The notes under the pieces are model-generated. The model saw nothing but the letters and a program-made list of their open reading frames with translations, had not been told where the DNA came from and ran no database searches. A stretch of 64,000 nt of DNA from UBA1858 sp965262455. GTDB taxonomy: Bacteria; Pseudomonadota; Gammaproteobacteria; UBA4575. The DNA lies in NCBI GenBank assembly GCA_965262455.1, contig CBDHFH010000008.1, positions 1,116,001 to 1,180,000 on the forward strand, given 5' to 3'. Made by a program: the position numbers and the translations under genes. Each line of letters begins with the position of its first letter. The first letter of the stretch is position 1. Below, piece by piece: positions 41,770 through 51,723 of this stretch.

Positions 41770-43110
41770 TCAGGCTGCACATTCCTGTGAGACGACAGAA
41801 GCGATTTGCTCAGCCAGCGTTCTCACTTGAGGTGCATCAACCCCTTCGACCATGACGCGAATGAGCGGTTCAGTGCCGGAAGGTCGTAATAATACGCGTC
41901 CAGACTCGGCCAGCTGGGACTCAGCATCACTCACTGCAGCTTGAATTTGTTTCGACTCAGCAATATTAATTTTATGCTTAATCGGTACATTGACTAATGT
42001 TTGGGGATATTTACTCATACCGAGTTTAGCCTCACGCAAATTAATTCCCTCATCGACCAGTACCTCTAGCACCTGCAGCGCAGCCACAATGGCATCTCCT
42101 GTAGAGGTACGATCCAAACAGATAATATGCCCAGATGATTCTCCGCCCAGTTCCCATGAGTACTGCTTAAGCATTTCTAATACATAACGATCGCCTACGG
42201 ACGCACGCATAAATTCAATATTCTGTTTTTGCAGCGCGTGTTCAAGCCCTAAGTTTGACATCAAGGTGCCAACGACACCGCCATGAAGTAAGTTCTTACG
42301 CTGACGAGCCACACTAATCACATATAAAAGTTCATCACCATCGACAACTTCGCCATTCTCATCCACCATGATGAGACGATCACCATCACCATCTATGGCA
42401 ATACCTAGATGCGCATGATGTTCAATGACTGCCATTCTTAACTTTTTAGGGTCGGTGGCGCCACACATATGGTTGATATTGAGACCGTTCGGCTCCGAAC
42501 CAATAGAGACCACTTCCGCGCCCAACTCACGAAACACATTCGGTGCCACGTGATAGGTAGCACCATTGGCACAATCGACAACGATTTTTAGTCCATTTAA
42601 ACGAATTTTGGAGCTAATCGTACTCTTGCAAAATTCTATATAACGCCCCGACGCATCTCGAATTCGTTCAACTTTTCCTAATTGATCAGAACTGACTGTC
42701 GTCAAGGGTTTATCCATTTCCTCTTCGATACGCAGCTCTATATCATCGGGCAGTTTGGTTCCTTCCGAGGAGAAGAATTTCACTCCATTGTCATAATACG
42801 GGTTGTGGGATGCACTAATAACAATGCCTGCAGACGCACGTAGCGTGCGCGTAAGATAGGCAATGCCTGGTGTAGGCATCGGTCCTAACAAACGACTATT
42901 GACTCCAGCAGCTGACAGGCCAGCTTCTAATACTGACTCAAGCATGTACCCTGATATACGCGTATCTTTACCAATTAATATAAGGTTATTGCCTTCTTCA
43001 CATAACACTTTGCCTGCTGCCCAGCCGAGTTTGAGGACAAACTCAGGCGTCATGACACCATCTCCTACTCGGCCACGTATTCCATCAGTACCAAAATACT
43101 TTCTTTTCAT
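41770..43110 (-). CDS. glmM: Phosphoglucosamine mutase
   Basis: The 446-residue enzyme converts glucosamine 6-phosphate to glucosamine 1-phosphate for peptidoglycan and LPS. Signatures are GTDGIRGRVGDG at the start, ISASHNPYYDNG with the phospho-Ser at S101, the metal loop DGDGDRL and the C-terminal RPSGTEPLIRVM. In many relatives folP lies between ftsH and glmM; it is absent here. Confidence 0.98.
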   Translation of the reverse strand: MKRKYFGTDGIRGRVGDGVMTPEFVLKLGWAAGKVLCEEGNNLILIGKDTRISGYMLESVLEAGLSAAGVNSRLLGPMPTPGIAYLTRTLRASAGIVISASHNPYYDNGVKFFSSEGTKLPDDIELRIEEEMDKPLTTVSSDQLGKVERIRDASGRYIEFCKSTISSKIRLNGLKIVVDCANGATYHVAPNVFRELGAEVVSIGSEPNGLNINHMCGATDPKKLRMAVIEHHAHLGIAIDGDGDRLIMVDENGEVVDGDELLYVISVARQRKNLLHGGVVGTLMSNLGLEHALQKQNIEFMRASVGDRYVLEMLKQYSWELGGESSGHIICLDRTSTGDAIVAALQVLEVLVDEGINLREAKLGMSKYPQTLVNVPIKHKINIAESKQIQAAVSDAESQLAESGRVLLRPSGTEPLIRVMVEGVDAPQVRTLAEQIASVVSQECAA

Positions 43111-43205
43111 TTCAGATCTCAGATTGATTTGAGTGGTTAGTTAACTTTACCCAGCTAACGTACTGTTTTCCACACAGCTCGTCAGTGATCTATCTGGCAG
43201 AAATC

Positions 43206-43233
43206 AAAACGGCCCACATAAGTGGGCCGTTTT
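43206..43233. terminator. Bidirectional hairpin terminator after ftsH
   Basis: AAAACGGCCCAC and its exact complement form a 12-pair stem with a four-base loop. T-runs at either side come from the stem ends. It lies 29 bases after the ftsH stop and separates ftsH from glmM. Confidence 0.85.
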
Positions 43234-43261
43234 GAGACGTTCAAATGTTAGAAATATCAGC

Positions 43262-45190
43262 CTAGTGAAGACTTGCCGGGCCTCCAATTGGACCTGGATT
43301 TTCCTCTTCATCTGAAACAGAGGATCCTTCGCTAGAGCCACCGCCAGACTCATTATCATCTTCCCAGCCATCAGGTACGCGAGGTTGTTTACCAGCCATA
43401 ATGTCATCAATCTGGTCAGTATCAATCGTCTCATACTTCACTAGGGCATCAGCCATGATATGCAATTTATCTAAATTATCATTAAGAATTGTTTTGGCAC
43501 GCTCGTAATTGCTATCAATGATTCTGCGCACTTCGCCATCAATGGTATGTGCAGTTTCATCCGATACGGTTTTCGTCTGTGTGACGGAATGACCCAGGAA
43601 CACTTCACCATCTTCCTCACTGTAAGAAAGTGGTCCCATCTTTTCTGACAGTCCCCATTTAGTCACCATACCTCTGGCAATATCCGTGGCGCGTTCAATA
43701 TCATTAGATGCACCTGTGGTTACCGCCTCAGCACCGAAAATGATTTCTTCAGCCAGTCGTCCACCAAATAAAGTGGATATCTGACTCTCCAGGCGTTGCT
43801 TACTGTGACTGTAGCGATCTTCTTCAGGCAAGAACATGGTGACACCTAACGCTCTTCCACGAGGGATGATTGTCACTTTGTAGACAGGATCATGCTCAGG
43901 CACGAGGCGTCCGACAATGGCATGACCGGCTTCATGATAAGCCGTCAATTTCTTCTCGTCTTCGCTCATTACCATCGACTTACGCTCAGCACCCATAATG
44001 ATCTTGTCCTTGGCGCGTTCGAACTCATCCATTTCAACATTACGCTTGTTAGCGCGCGCTGCGAATAACGCCGCTTCGTTGACTAAGTTTGCTAAGTCGG
44101 CACCAGAAAAACCTGGCGTGCCTCTAGCAATTAAGTCAGCACGCACATCTTTACCTAAAGGCACTTTACGCATGTGTACTTTAAGTATTTGTTCACGGCC
44201 ACGTAAATCAGGTAACGGCACTGTGACTTGACGATCGAAACGACCTGGTCTTAACAATGCAGGATCAAGTACATCAGGACGGTTAGTTGCCGCGATAACA
44301 ATGACGCCCTCGCTGCCTTCGAAACCATCCATTTCAACCAGCAACTGGTTAAGTGTTTGTTCACGTTCATCATGACCACCACCTAAACCGGCACCACGAT
44401 GACGACCAACGGCATCAATCTCATCAATGAATATAATGCACGGAGAATGTTTTTTAGCTTGCGCGAACATATCACGTACGCGTGAGGCACCGACACCGAC
44501 AAACATCTCAACGAAGTCAGAGCCTGATATAGTGAAGAAAGGCACTTTAGCTTCACCAGCAATGGCTTTCGCAAGTAAGGTTTTACCAGTACCGGGCGAA
44601 CCGACCATCAATACGCCACGAGGAATTTTTCCGCCTAATTTTTGGAATTTGCTTGGGTCGCGGAGAAACTCAACTAACTCCGAGACTTCTTCTTTTGCTT
44701 CTTCAACACCTGCAACATCTGCAAACGTCACTTTGATCTGATCTTCACCCATCAAGCGTGCTTTACTTTTGCCAAACGACATAGCACCACGTGAGCCTCC
44801 CCCACCTTGCATTTGGCGCATGAGGAAAATCCAAACACCAATTAACAATAACATTGGGAACCAGCTGATAAAGATATCAACGAGTATTGAACGCGACTGT
44901 CCTGGATTAGTTTGAATGACAACATTGTTTTCCAACAACTCATCAACAAGCTTGTCATCATTAGGGTTGAATGCGGTGAACTGTTCACCGTTGATTCGTG
45001 TACCTTGTATAGTTCGATTATCAGCTTCGATTGTTACTTCACGAATTTGACCCGAACGAATTTCATCAACAAATTGCGAATATGAAAGTTGTGCAGTTTG
45101 TTGCGTTGTTTTTGTGAAATTATTAAAGACAGACATCAACACCACTACGATGACTGCCCACAAAATTAAGTTTTTCACCATATCATTCAT
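43262..45190 (-). CDS. ftsH: ATP-dependent zinc metalloprotease FtsH
   Basis: The 642-residue membrane-anchored AAA+ protease degrades LpxC, heat-shock sigma factor and misassembled membrane proteins. It has two N-terminal helices enclosing a small periplasmic domain, Walker A GSPGTGKTLLAKAIAGEA near residue 196, Walker B IIFIDEIDAVG, the SRH region ATNRPDVLDPALLRPGRFDR (residues about 300-320), and the zinc site HEAGH near 418. The C-terminal tail is Ser/Gly/Glu-rich. It follows rlmE by 47 bases. Confidence 0.98.
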   Translation of the reverse strand: MNDMVKNLILWAVIVVVLMSVFNNFTKTTQQTAQLSYSQFVDEIRSGQIREVTIEADNRTIQGTRINGEQFTAFNPNDDKLVDELLENNVVIQTNPGQSRSILVDIFISWFPMLLLIGVWIFLMRQMQGGGGSRGAMSFGKSKARLMGEDQIKVTFADVAGVEEAKEEVSELVEFLRDPSKFQKLGGKIPRGVLMVGSPGTGKTLLAKAIAGEAKVPFFTISGSDFVEMFVGVGASRVRDMFAQAKKHSPCIIFIDEIDAVGRHRGAGLGGGHDEREQTLNQLLVEMDGFEGSEGVIVIAATNRPDVLDPALLRPGRFDRQVTVPLPDLRGREQILKVHMRKVPLGKDVRADLIARGTPGFSGADLANLVNEAALFAARANKRNVEMDEFERAKDKIIMGAERKSMVMSEDEKKLTAYHEAGHAIVGRLVPEHDPVYKVTIIPRGRALGVTMFLPEEDRYSHSKQRLESQISTLFGGRLAEEIIFGAEAVTTGASNDIERATDIARGMVTKWGLSEKMGPLSYSEEDGEVFLGHSVTQTKTVSDETAHTIDGEVRRIIDSNYERAKTILNDNLDKLHIMADALVKYETIDTDQIDDIMAGKQPRVPDGWEDDNESGGGSSEGSSVSDEEENPGPIGGPASLH

Positions 45191-45237
45191 CTAACACCTC
45201 GTATGAGCGCACTGCGTCCTTGTGAGACTTGACCTTA

Positions 45238-45861
45238 CTATAAACCAAATTCCCTTGCTACCGCATACATTTCACGACTTTCCTTCCTCGACGCCTGCGG
45301 TTTGAAGGTTGAAACACGTTTAAAACTAGCGCGTAATTCCTCAATATATTGTGGATATCCTCCGCCTTGAAACAGCTTTACTGCAAAATTGCCACCGATC
45401 GCAAGATGTTGCCTAGCAAAGTCTAACGCGAGTTCAGCTAAATACATGGATTTGGGCTGATCGACGGCTTTGTTACCTGATATATTGGGGGCGATGTCAG
45501 ATAATACAAGGTCAACAGACTGATTATTGATCATTGTAACTAACTGATTTAGTACATCATTCTCAGTGAAGTCACCTTGTATAACACAAACACCTTCGAT
45601 AGCGTCCATTGGCAGGATATCTAAAGCGATTACTTTACCAGCCGTGCCGGCAACATTCTGCACAACGTACTGACACCACGCGCCCGGCGCGGCACCAAGA
45701 TCTACGATAAATTGATTGGCTTGAAATATCTGATATTTGTTGTCTATTTCCTGCAGCTTGTACACAGCACGAGAGCGGTAACCTTCAGCCTTGGCACGTG
45801 CTACATAGGGATCTTTATTTTGCCGGTTAAGCCAGCGCGAACTGCTTTTACTACGCGCCAC
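45238..45861 (-). CDS. rlmE: 23S rRNA (uridine-2'-O-)-methyltransferase RlmE
   Basis: The 207-residue FtsJ/RrmJ enzyme methylates U2552 of 23S rRNA late in 50S assembly. It has the AdoMet motif FIVDLGAAPGAWCQY, DLVLSDIAPNISG, and the catalytic Lys of VKLFQGGGY. The order greA-rlmE-ftsH is partly conserved in gammaproteobacteria. The N-terminal region SKSSSRWLNRQNKDPYVARA is typical. Confidence 0.96.
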   Translation of the reverse strand: MARSKSSSRWLNRQNKDPYVARAKAEGYRSRAVYKLQEIDNKYQIFQANQFIVDLGAAPGAWCQYVVQNVAGTAGKVIALDILPMDAIEGVCVIQGDFTENDVLNQLVTMINNQSVDLVLSDIAPNISGNKAVDQPKSMYLAELALDFARQHLAIGGNFAVKLFQGGGYPQYIEELRASFKRVSTFKPQASRKESREMYAVAREFGL

Positions 45862-45890
45862 GAATAATTATTTGTTCAAGAAGACACTGA

Positions 45891-46367
45891 TTACTCATAA
45901 CGCACTGCGAGAATTTCGTATTCTTTCTCTCCGCCCGGAGCAACTACAGTCGCGATATCACCCTCACTTTTACCAATCAGCGCACGCGCAATCGGTGAAC
46001 TAATGGAAATGAGTTTTTCTTTGATATCCGCTTCATCTTCTCCCACGATTTGATACGTCACCTCATCGCCGGTTTCTTCATCTGCCAATGCAACCGTGGC
46101 ACCGAATACAATACGCCCGCCGGTATCTAATTTTGCGACATCAATAATCTCTGCATTTGACAGCTTCCCTTCAATATCCTGAATACGGCCTTCGATGAAA
46201 CTTTGTTGCTCTCGAGCGGCATGGTATTCGGCGTTTTCTTTTAGGTCGCCATGTTCGCGCGCCGTTGCGATAGCATCAATTACACGTGGACGGTCAACCG
46301 TTTTCAGCTGTTGTAATTCATCACGCAATTTTTTTGCGCCACGCGCAGTTAGAGGGACTTTATTCAT
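45891..46367 (-). CDS. greA: Transcription elongation factor GreA
   Basis: The 158-residue factor rescues backtracked RNA polymerase. It has an N-terminal coiled coil with the acidic tip AREHGDLKENAEYHAAREQQ, needed for cleavage stimulation, and a C-terminal FKBP-like domain (SPIARALIGKSEGD). It lies 18 bases after carB and 29 before rlmE. Confidence 0.97.
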   Translation of the reverse strand: MNKVPLTARGAKKLRDELQQLKTVDRPRVIDAIATAREHGDLKENAEYHAAREQQSFIEGRIQDIEGKLSNAEIIDVAKLDTGGRIVFGATVALADEETGDEVTYQIVGEDEADIKEKLISISSPIARALIGKSEGDIATVVAPGGEKEYEILAVRYE

Positions 46368-46385
46368 AGACTGTATTTTATTATG

Positions 46386-49300
46386 TTAGCGAGCCAATTG
46401 TGCATGCAATTCTTGTAATGGATATACGGACGCTGAATCACCCTGTTCGATGGCCTGAATAAGTGCCCATGCACCACTAATGGTGGTGGTGTAACACACC
46501 TTCTTTTGTAATGCTTTACGTCGAATAGTGAATGAATCTGCAATGGCCTGTTTACCTTCCGTTGTATTCACAATTAAATCAATTTTTCCATCAATAATCA
46601 TATCGACCACATGCGGACGACCTTGTCTGACTTTATTAACATGCTGACAAACAATATTGTTAGACTCTAGGTAGTTGGCGGTGCCATCGGTAGCCACTAT
46701 TTCAAAACCCAATCGTATCAGCTCATTAGCCACTTTAGCGGTCTGTTCTTTATCTGCATCTCGCACACTAATAAATACTCGGCCACTGAGTGGCAGGTCC
46801 ACACCTGCGGCTAATTGTGACTTGGCAAAAGCTTCGCCAAAACTCTCACCGACACCCATGACTTCACCCGTCGATTTCATCTCCGGCCCAAGTATGGGAT
46901 CGACTCCAACAAATTTCATAAATGGAAATACTGCTTCTTTGACCGAGTAGTGCGCGGGTGTTATTTCATTTGTGACATTTTGATCCGCCAATGTCATCCC
47001 GGCCATGCAACGTGCAGCGATTTTTGCCAACGGCAAGCCAATCGATTTAGATACAAAAGGCACTGTACGAGAAGCACGTGGATTGACTTCTAACAAATAG
47101 ATGTCGTCGCCTTTAACTGCGTATTGGATATTCATCAAGCCAACAACGTTCAAGCCAAACGCCAGCTTATGCGTCATTTCTTTTAAACGAACTTGCATGT
47201 CACTGGCCAGTGTATGTGGAGGTAACGAGCAAGCTGAATCACCAGAGTGAATACCTGCTTGCTCGATGTGTTCCATAATTCCGGCAACAAAAACTTCTTT
47301 GCCGTCGCATATCGCATCAACATCGATTTCAATTGCGTCTGATAAAAATCTATCTAATAAAACGGGCGAGTCGTTAGACACAGACACAGCGGTATTCATA
47401 TATTGCATCAAATCACTGTCGTTATAGACAATTTCCATTGCTCGCCCGCCTAATACATAAGACGGTCGAACAACTAAGGGATAACCAATTTGATTGGCAA
47501 GTGGCACGGCTTCTTCACTGCTCCTGGCCGTTGCATTGGGTGGCTGTAGTAATTGCAATTCATTTACTAACGCTTGGAATCTCTCTCTATCCTCAGCCAA
47601 ATCAATAGAGTCAGGCGTAGTACCAATAATAGGCACCCCAGCAGCTTCTAAATCACGAGCAAGTTTAAGCGGTGTTTGCCCACCAAACTGCACGATTACA
47701 CCAACAGGTTTCTCTAGATGACAAATCTCTAATACATCTTCCAACGTAAGAGGATCAAAGTACAATCGATCAGACGTGTCGTAATCTGTTGAGACTGTTT
47801 CCGGGTTACAGTTCACCATAATGGTTTCGTAAGCATCTTCTCTCATGGCTAATGCAGCGTGCACACAACAATAATCAAATTCGATTCCCTGCCCGATGCG
47901 ATTAGGCCCACCACCAAGCACCATGATTTTCTTCTTATCAGAGACTTGCGCTTCACATTCGTGTTCATAACTGGAGTACATATAAGCAGTACTGGTAGCA
48001 AACTCTGCTGCACATGTATCGACTCGTTTATAGACGGGGCGCACATCATGTTTACAACGGTACTCTCTGACCTGCGACTCTGTGCTGTGATTGAGAAGTT
48101 GAGCAATGCGACGATCTGAAAAGCCTTTTTGTTTAATCACAAATAACTCTTGCGCAGAGATTTGTTCCAGTGATTGCGCACGTATTTTATCTTCCCACTC
48201 AATCAAGTCTTTCATTTGCGCAAGGAACCAAGGATCAACTGCCGTCATTTCAAACAGTTTTTCAACACTGTATCCATGGCGCATACCTTCAGCGATAAAC
48301 CATATGCGGCTGGGACCTGTTTCGCGTATGCGCTCATCCATATCGTGTTGCCAGTCTGCACTGGATTTATCTACTACCGGATTGAGCCCGTCCATGCCTG
48401 TTTCTAAGCCACGCAAGGCTTTATGAAACGATTCCTGGAAAGTACGACCAATTGCCATTACTTCACCAACTGATTTCATCTGTGTGCTAAGCACTGCCGG
48501 TGCCTGAGGAAATTTCTCAAAAGCAAAACGCGGTATTTTAGTCACTACATAATCTATGCTTGGTTCAAAAGACGCAGGTGTCGCACCGCCGGTAATTTCA
48601 TTATCCAACTCATCAAGTGTGTAACCGACGGCCAGTTTTGCCGCTACTTTGGCGATAGGAAACCCTGTGGCTTTAGACGCGAGTGCAGATGAACGAGAAA
48701 CGCGAGGATTCATTTCAATCACTACTAAACGACCGTCTTGCGGATTAACAGAAAACTGCACGTTTGATCCACCCGTATCTACACCAATTTTGCGTAACAC
48801 TTCTATCGAGGCATTACGCATAATTTGATATTCTTTATCCGTCAATGTTTGCGCTGGCGCAACCGTTATTGAGTCACCTGTATGCACACCCATTGGATCT
48901 AAATTTTCGATGGAACAAATAATGATGCAGTTATCGGCATGATCTCTGACAACTTCCATTTCATATTCTTTCCAGCCCAACAATGACTCTTCTAATAACA
49001 CTTCTGTAGTGGGTGACAAATCCAAACCACGTGCAACAATGGTTTCAAACTCTTCCATGTTGTAAGCGATACCGCCACCACTACCACCCAAGGTAAATGA
49101 CGGACGAATGATCGTCGGGAACCCCACTTGAGGTTGAATTTGTAGTGCTTCTTCCATGCTGTGTGCGACCGCGGATCGTGCTGATTCAAGACCGATCTCA
49201 TCCATGGCCACTTTAAATTTCTCACGGTCTTCCGCCATATCGATGGCATCTTTAGACGCACCAATCATTTCTACATGGAATTTTTCCAGCACCCCATGCC

Positions 49301-49610
49301 GATCTAAATCTAACGCACAGTTAAGTGCAGTTTGCCCACCCATAGTGGGCAGCAACGCATCCGGTTTTTCGCGTTCTATAATTTTCGCCACGGTTTGCCA
49401 TTTGATCGGTTCAATATAAATCACATCGGCGGTGTCAGGATCCGTCATGATCGTGGCCGGATTTGAATTCACCAGGATGACTTTATACCCCTCCTCACGA
49501 AGTGCTTTGCATGCTTGCACACCTGAGTAATCAAACTCACATGCCTGACCAATAATGATTGGTCCTGCACCAATTAGGAGTATGGATTTAATGTCGGTAC
49601 GTTTTGCCAT
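46386..49610 (-). CDS. carB: Carbamoyl-phosphate synthase large subunit
   Basis: The 1074 residues form two homologous ATP-grasp halves (first with FPTIIRPSFTLGGSGGGIAY, second with YPLVVRPSYVLGGRAMEIVY), an oligomerisation domain between them and a C-terminal allosteric MGS domain (VFISVRDADKEQTAKVANEL). Each half has GGGPNRIGQGIEFDYC or GAGPIIIGQACEFDYS. It makes carbamoyl phosphate for pyrimidines and arginine. It follows carA by 5 bases. Confidence 0.98.
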   Translation of the reverse strand: MAKRTDIKSILLIGAGPIIIGQACEFDYSGVQACKALREEGYKVILVNSNPATIMTDPDTADVIYIEPIKWQTVAKIIEREKPDALLPTMGGQTALNCALDLDRHGVLEKFHVEMIGASKDAIDMAEDREKFKVAMDEIGLESARSAVAHSMEEALQIQPQVGFPTIIRPSFTLGGSGGGIAYNMEEFETIVARGLDLSPTTEVLLEESLLGWKEYEMEVVRDHADNCIIICSIENLDPMGVHTGDSITVAPAQTLTDKEYQIMRNASIEVLRKIGVDTGGSNVQFSVNPQDGRLVVIEMNPRVSRSSALASKATGFPIAKVAAKLAVGYTLDELDNEITGGATPASFEPSIDYVVTKIPRFAFEKFPQAPAVLSTQMKSVGEVMAIGRTFQESFHKALRGLETGMDGLNPVVDKSSADWQHDMDERIRETGPSRIWFIAEGMRHGYSVEKLFEMTAVDPWFLAQMKDLIEWEDKIRAQSLEQISAQELFVIKQKGFSDRRIAQLLNHSTESQVREYRCKHDVRPVYKRVDTCAAEFATSTAYMYSSYEHECEAQVSDKKKIMVLGGGPNRIGQGIEFDYCCVHAALAMREDAYETIMVNCNPETVSTDYDTSDRLYFDPLTLEDVLEICHLEKPVGVIVQFGGQTPLKLARDLEAAGVPIIGTTPDSIDLAEDRERFQALVNELQLLQPPNATARSSEEAVPLANQIGYPLVVRPSYVLGGRAMEIVYNDSDLMQYMNTAVSVSNDSPVLLDRFLSDAIEIDVDAICDGKEVFVAGIMEHIEQAGIHSGDSACSLPPHTLASDMQVRLKEMTHKLAFGLNVVGLMNIQYAVKGDDIYLLEVNPRASRTVPFVSKSIGLPLAKIAARCMAGMTLADQNVTNEITPAHYSVKEAVFPFMKFVGVDPILGPEMKSTGEVMGVGESFGEAFAKSQLAAGVDLPLSGRVFISVRDADKEQTAKVANELIRLGFEIVATDGTANYLESNNIVCQHVNKVRQGRPHVVDMIIDGKIDLIVNTTEGKQAIADSFTIRRKALQKKVCYTTTISGAWALIQAIEQGDSASVYPLQELHAQLAR

Positions 49611-49615
49611 AGTTA

Positions 49616-50752
49616 TTATGCTTTACGTCTTGATTGCATTGCATTAATGAAGGGTTGAAATAATTCACGCACATCATGCGGTCCTGGACTTGCTTCTGGA
49701 TGCCCTTGAAAACTGTAGGCGGGAACATCACGATGGCGAATGCCTTGCAAACTGCCATCAAACAAGGAGCGATGCGTCGCAATTAAAGTATCTGGTAAAC
49801 AATCTTCATCAACAGCAAAGCCATGATTCTGACTGCTAATCATCACTCGACCGGTATGCAAATCTTTTACCGGATGATTGGCTCCATGGTGGCCAAATTT
49901 CATTTTCACTGTTTTCGCCCCACACGCTAAACCAAACAATTGATGGCCAAGACAAATCCCAAAGGTAGGCAACTTGGCTGCAATCACTTCTTTGATCATG
50001 GAGATGGCATATTCACATGGCTCCGGGTCACCGGGACCATTTGAAAGAAAGACACCTTCTGGATTCAGTGCGGCGACTTCTGCAAATGATGATTGCGCTG
50101 GCAACACCTCCAATTCGCAGCCTAAATCAGTAAGTATGCGCAAGATGTTATGTTTTACACCATAATCTAACGCAACCACTTTATAGGGTTTTGACTGCGA
50201 CACGTTCTCTTGATAACCGTGTTTAATCGACCATGTTCCGTGCCGCCATTGATAGGCTTTATTGGTCGTTACTTCTTTTGCCAGATCCATGCCTTTAAGA
50301 CCGGCGAACTGATTCGCTTGTTTGACTAATTCGTCCGTGTTTACTTCGCCCGTGGCAATCACGCCATTCAACGCACCTTTCTCACGCAATTTTCGTGTAA
50401 GACAGCGAGTATCGATATTGGCAATGGCAATTATATTGTGGGCATTCAAATAATCTTGCAGTGATTGTTGGCAGCGCCAGTTTGAGGTTTTTATGGGTAA
50501 ATCACGCACCACTAATCCTGCACAATATAGGTGCTGTGACTCCCAGTCTTCTGAGTTTGCACCCACGTTGCCAATATGCGGATAAGTCAGTGTTACGATT
50601 TGTTTGCAGTAGGAAGGATCAGTCAGTATTTCTTGGTAACCGGTCATTGATGTATTAAAAACGACTTCACCTTCAGTGACGCCCTCAGCACCGATAGAAA
50701 TTCCATGGAAGATGGATCCGTCTTCAAGTACCAGATGTGCGGGTGTACTCAA
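49616..50752 (-). CDS. carA: Carbamoyl-phosphate synthase small subunit (glutaminase)
   Basis: The 378-residue glutaminase subunit has FGICLGHQLFGLACGAKT with the nucleophilic Cys near residue 268, and the HPEASPGPHD catalytic His. The start is a TTG (complement of 50750-50752) with GGAGGA 5-6 bases before it. An ATG four bases upstream is in another frame and stops after ten codons. A terminator-like hairpin ends just 23 bases upstream, so attenuation is possible. Confidence 0.96.
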   Translation of the reverse strand: MSTPAHLVLEDGSIFHGISIGAEGVTEGEVVFNTSMTGYQEILTDPSYCKQIVTLTYPHIGNVGANSEDWESQHLYCAGLVVRDLPIKTSNWRCQQSLQDYLNAHNIIAIANIDTRCLTRKLREKGALNGVIATGEVNTDELVKQANQFAGLKGMDLAKEVTTNKAYQWRHGTWSIKHGYQENVSQSKPYKVVALDYGVKHNILRILTDLGCELEVLPAQSSFAEVAALNPEGVFLSNGPGDPEPCEYAISMIKEVIAAKLPTFGICLGHQLFGLACGAKTVKMKFGHHGANHPVKDLHTGRVMISSQNHGFAVDEDCLPDTLIATHRSLFDGSLQGIRHRDVPAYSFQGHPEASPGPHDVRELFQPFINAMQSRRKA

Positions 50753-50774
50753 ACATTTCCTCCAGAACGTGCAT

Positions 50775-50805
50775 GAAAAAAACGGGACTTCGAAGAGGCC
50801 CCGTT
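50775..50805 (-). terminator. Terminator/attenuator between dapB and carA
   Basis: AACGGG and CCCGTT pair, with TCTTCGAAG in the loop, followed on the minus strand by seven T. It lies 100 bases after dapB and 23 before the carA start, so it is either the dapB terminator or a carA attenuator. Confidence 0.75.
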
Positions 50806-50908
50806 AAGAATTTTGTTTGTGGTAGTGAGGCATATGCCTCATGGATGATTGTACTGCAACTCGCCGAATGCGGATAGGGTCTAGTGGTTGCTTTTCGCCA
50901 ACTATTTT

Positions 50909-51715
50909 CTAACTAAGACCTAAAACATCTTGCATATCATATATGCCATTGTTTTTGCCAACTAACCAATTGGCCGCTCTGACTGCACCACGTGCAAATG
51001 TTAGCCGGCTGGTTGCTCTATGAGCAATTTCAACGCGCTCACCAACACCTGCAAAAGTAACGGTATGTTCACCAACGATATCGCCGGCACGAATTGTTTG
51101 GAATCCAATTGTACCGGGTTGGCGTGCGCCAATGTTTCCGTGTCGCACATATTCGGCTTTGTCTTCCAAGTTCACATCAAGAGCATCTGCAATCACTTCA
51201 CCCATGCGTAACGCGGTGCCTGATGGTGCATCTACTTTATTCTTATGGTGCGCTTCAACAATTTCAATATCGTAATCATCGCCCAATGTTTTTGCTGCGG
51301 TTTGCAAGATACTCAAACATAAATTCACCCCGACACTCATATTCGGCGCAAACACAATCGGTATTGATTGCCCTGCCTCTTGAATGGCTTGCTTTTGCTG
51401 TTCACTCAAGCCGGTTGTTCCAATCACCATTGGAATATGATTAGTCACGCAATGCTGCAGGGCATCAATCAAACCCTCAGGCAAGGTAAAATCAATCCAC
51501 ACATGCACCTCGCTGGGTAGCTGTTGTTTATTACTCAACATAGGCACCGATAGCGGCGCAATCCCTGCGGCAGTGCCCGCATCAATCCCTTCCAACTCGG
51601 AACCGGTGCGCACAAGTGCTGCAACGAGTGTTGAGTGTGGATGCTCGACACATGCCTGAATGAGTGCGCGACCCATTCTTCCATTCGCACCATTGACAGC
51701 AATATTTGTAGTCAT
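50909..51715 (-). CDS. dapB: 4-hydroxy-tetrahydrodipicolinate reductase
   Basis: The 268-residue lysine/diaminopimelate pathway enzyme has the NAD(P) motif IAVNGANGRMGRAL, VWIDFTLPEGL, and the substrate-binding EAHHKNKVDAPSGTAL. It is of normal length. It lies 8 bases after the dnaJ stop, so it may be transcribed with dnaJ. Confidence 0.97.
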   Translation of the reverse strand: MTTNIAVNGANGRMGRALIQACVEHPHSTLVAALVRTGSELEGIDAGTAAGIAPLSVPMLSNKQQLPSEVHVWIDFTLPEGLIDALQHCVTNHIPMVIGTTGLSEQQKQAIQEAGQSIPIVFAPNMSVGVNLCLSILQTAAKTLGDDYDIEIVEAHHKNKVDAPSGTALRMGEVIADALDVNLEDKAEYVRHGNIGARQPGTIGFQTIRAGDIVGEHTVTFAGVGERVEIAHRATSRLTFARGAVRAANWLVGKNNGIYDMQDVLGLS

Positions 51716-51723
51716 GACTTTAT

